Shown one piece after another: positions 63,002 through 64,000 of a DNA stretch of 64,000 nucleotides (its first letter is position 1; every line of letters starts with the position of its first letter). Below the pieces are notes generated by a model, which was given only the letters and a program-made list of their open reading frames with translations, was not told the DNA's origin and did no database searches. A program made the translations under genes and the position numbers. The DNA is from an uncultured Erysipelotrichaceae bacterium (GTDB lineage Bacteria; Bacillota_I; Bacilli_A; Erysipelotrichales; Erysipelotrichaceae): contig CALVFJ010000002.1 in the NCBI GenBank assembly GCA_944326795.1, forward strand, positions 1 to 64,000, given 5' to 3'.

Positions 63002-64000
63002 AATTATGATTTTTTATAGCATTGTTGATAAGTTCGATATCGGGATCGATATAGATCGTTTTATAGGTCGTTAACTGTACCATTCCTGGTTTTGCCTGCG
63101 GGATCTTTTTAAGATTTTTGACATAGCAATAATTTACTGGTACAGAACTAGACATGCGTCCGCTAGAATAATACGCCGCGATATTAGCAGCTAGACGAAT
63201 GATCTTTTCATTGATCTCACCTTGAACGATGACGTGAGAACCATGATAATCTTTGGCATGGAACCACATATCGTTCTTGTTGGCTAATTTGAAGGTTAGA
63301 TAATCATTTTGCAGGTTATTTTTGCCATATAGGATACGCGTATTGTCGATACGGCATATCGAGTATTTTGGTGCTTCTTCTTTCTTGGTTTTACGGATCT
63401 TTTGCTGCGGTTTTTTTAGATAGCCTAGCTTTATCAGTTCTTCCTTGATTTCTTTGGCATCATTGAACTCGGCTATTTCTAGCTGCTGTTTGATGCCAGT
63501 AAAATAATCTAGTTCATCTTGGGTGATCTTGATCTGCTGCAAAAGATGATCCTGCGCCTTTTTTTGTTTATGATATTTGGTATAGCATTTATTAGCATTT
63601 TGTTTACCGTCTAATTTAGGATCTAGCGGGATCTTGATCGAAGAGTCATCACTGAAAGATTTTAAGGTGATCGAGCGTTGGCCTTTGGTATCCGTGATAT
63701 TATAGGTATAAAGCAGATCGCCATATTCTTTCCAGATATCGCATTCTAGCGATTCATCGTAGGCTTCTAACAGTTTAGGCAGCTTATTGCTGTAATGCTT
63801 GATCTGCGCTTTGACAAATTTAAAGATATCGCCGCTGATCTGCTTGATCCTATCTTTTTCTTCCAAATGATAATAGACGACATCCAAACCTTCATGTAGC
63901 GCATAGCTGACATTAGGCCCTAGGTGTCTTAGCTCGATGCAATGGAAGATGGCTTCATCTTGTTGCTTGGCAATATATAGCTTTTGCGAGCCTTTGATTT
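63000..64000 (-). CDS. rqcH: Ribosome quality control factor RqcH (NFACT family), 5' part outside the window
   Basis: The C-terminal 333 or so codons of an NFACT protein; the frame stays open to the window edge, where it reads KLYIAKQQDEAIFH. RqcH binds stalled 50S-peptidyl-tRNA complexes and directs Ala-tailing; older work named homologues fibronectin-binding protein. Visible parts: the end of NFACT-N, a coiled-coil region (about 80-160 of the part shown) and the C-terminal NFACT-R domain with NDMWFHAKDYHGSHVIV and RLAANIAAYYS. The stop lies in the shared terminator. An in-frame TTG at 63887 is internal and not the start. Convergent with rluB. Confidence 0.93.
   Translation of the reverse strand, partial: IKGSQKLYIAKQQDEAIFHCIELRHLGPNVSYALHEGLDVVYYHLEEKDRIKQISGDIFKFVKAQIKHYSNKLPKLLEAYDESLECDIWKEYGDLLYTYNITDTKGQRSITLKSFSDDSSIKIPLDPKLDGKQNANKCYTKYHKQKKAQDHLLQQIKITQDELDYFTGIKQQLEIAEFNDAKEIKEELIKLGYLKKPQQKIRKTKKEEAPKYSICRIDNTRILYGKNNLQNDYLTFKLANKNDMWFHAKDYHGSHVIVQGEINEKIIRLAANIAAYYSSGRMSSSVPVNYCYVKNLKKIPQAKPGMVQLTTYKTIYIDPDIELINNAIKNHN

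Noticed and set aside
63888-64000. Start of the NFACT gene at the TTG near 63887
   Set aside because: The frame stays open and codes for plausible NFACT sequence up to the window edge, so the gene is truncated by the window and not by a real start.

Overview
The window is chromosomal DNA of a low-GC, anaerobic-leaning Firmicute. Gene content and order point to the Erysipelotrichia/Coprobacillus side of the phylum; this is inference from synteny, with no 16S rRNA in view. The backbone matches the classic Firmicute cluster: RNase J / ftsK, ymfF / ymfH, ffh-rpsP-khpA-rimM-trmD-rplS, rbgA-rnhB-dprA-topA-trmFO-xerC, rpsB-tsf-pyrH-frr-uppS-cdsA-dxr-rseP. There are no sporulation genes, no rRNA or tRNA genes, no CRISPR array, no insertion sequence and no phage. 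Most genes have strong GGAGG-type ribosome binding sites and short or overlapping junctions. Many promoters are extended -10 sites (TGnTATAAT) with a weak -35.

Layout. 0-5.5 kb: miaB, an RNase J-like gene with an eroded active site, and ftsK/spoIIIE. 5.5-13.7 kb: a glycyl-radical enzyme and its activase (YjjI/YjjW), then a BMP-type nucleoside ABC importer (lipoprotein, double ATPase, two permeases) with a patatin-like lipase between lipoprotein and ATPase. 13.7-16.3 kb: a paired M16 peptidase/pseudopeptidase. 16.4-36.5 kb: SRP, ribosome, tRNA modification, DNA maintenance, translation elongation and isoprenoid/phospholipid genes, ending in a DUF368 (undecaprenyl-phosphate translocase family) protein. 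36.5-46.2 kb: galE, a membrane-anchored exoprotein, a large secreted glucosaminidase, a kinase-less PASTA-repeat membrane protein and tex. 46.3-50.6 kb: a visibly AT-richer island with a YesMN-type two-component system divergent from a flavinylated lipoprotein reductase. 50.9-58.0 kb: an amino-sugar PTS locus (nagA, agaS, IIA, AraC regulator, IIB-IIC-IID) split over several transcription units. 58.0-59.2 kb: a divergent pair of alkylation-repair genes. 59.2-64.0 kb: a second glucosaminidase, a ParB-like mini-gene, rluB and the 3' part of rqcH (NFACT), which runs off the window.

How it works together. Extracellular substrates are taken up as amino sugars (PTS, then NagA and AgaS to a hexose phosphate) and as nucleosides (BMP/ABC system). 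The YjjI/YjjW pair next to the nucleoside importer is the most interesting lead: in Escherichia coli the same gene families sit beside the deoxyribonucleoside operon, so an oxygen-sensitive step in (deoxy)nucleoside use is a reasonable hypothesis. The flavinylated lipoprotein suggests an extracytoplasmic electron sink for anaerobic respiration-like metabolism, with its own sensor kinase. The cell-wall genes (two glucosaminidases, PASTA protein, DUF368, uppS) form a second functional theme.
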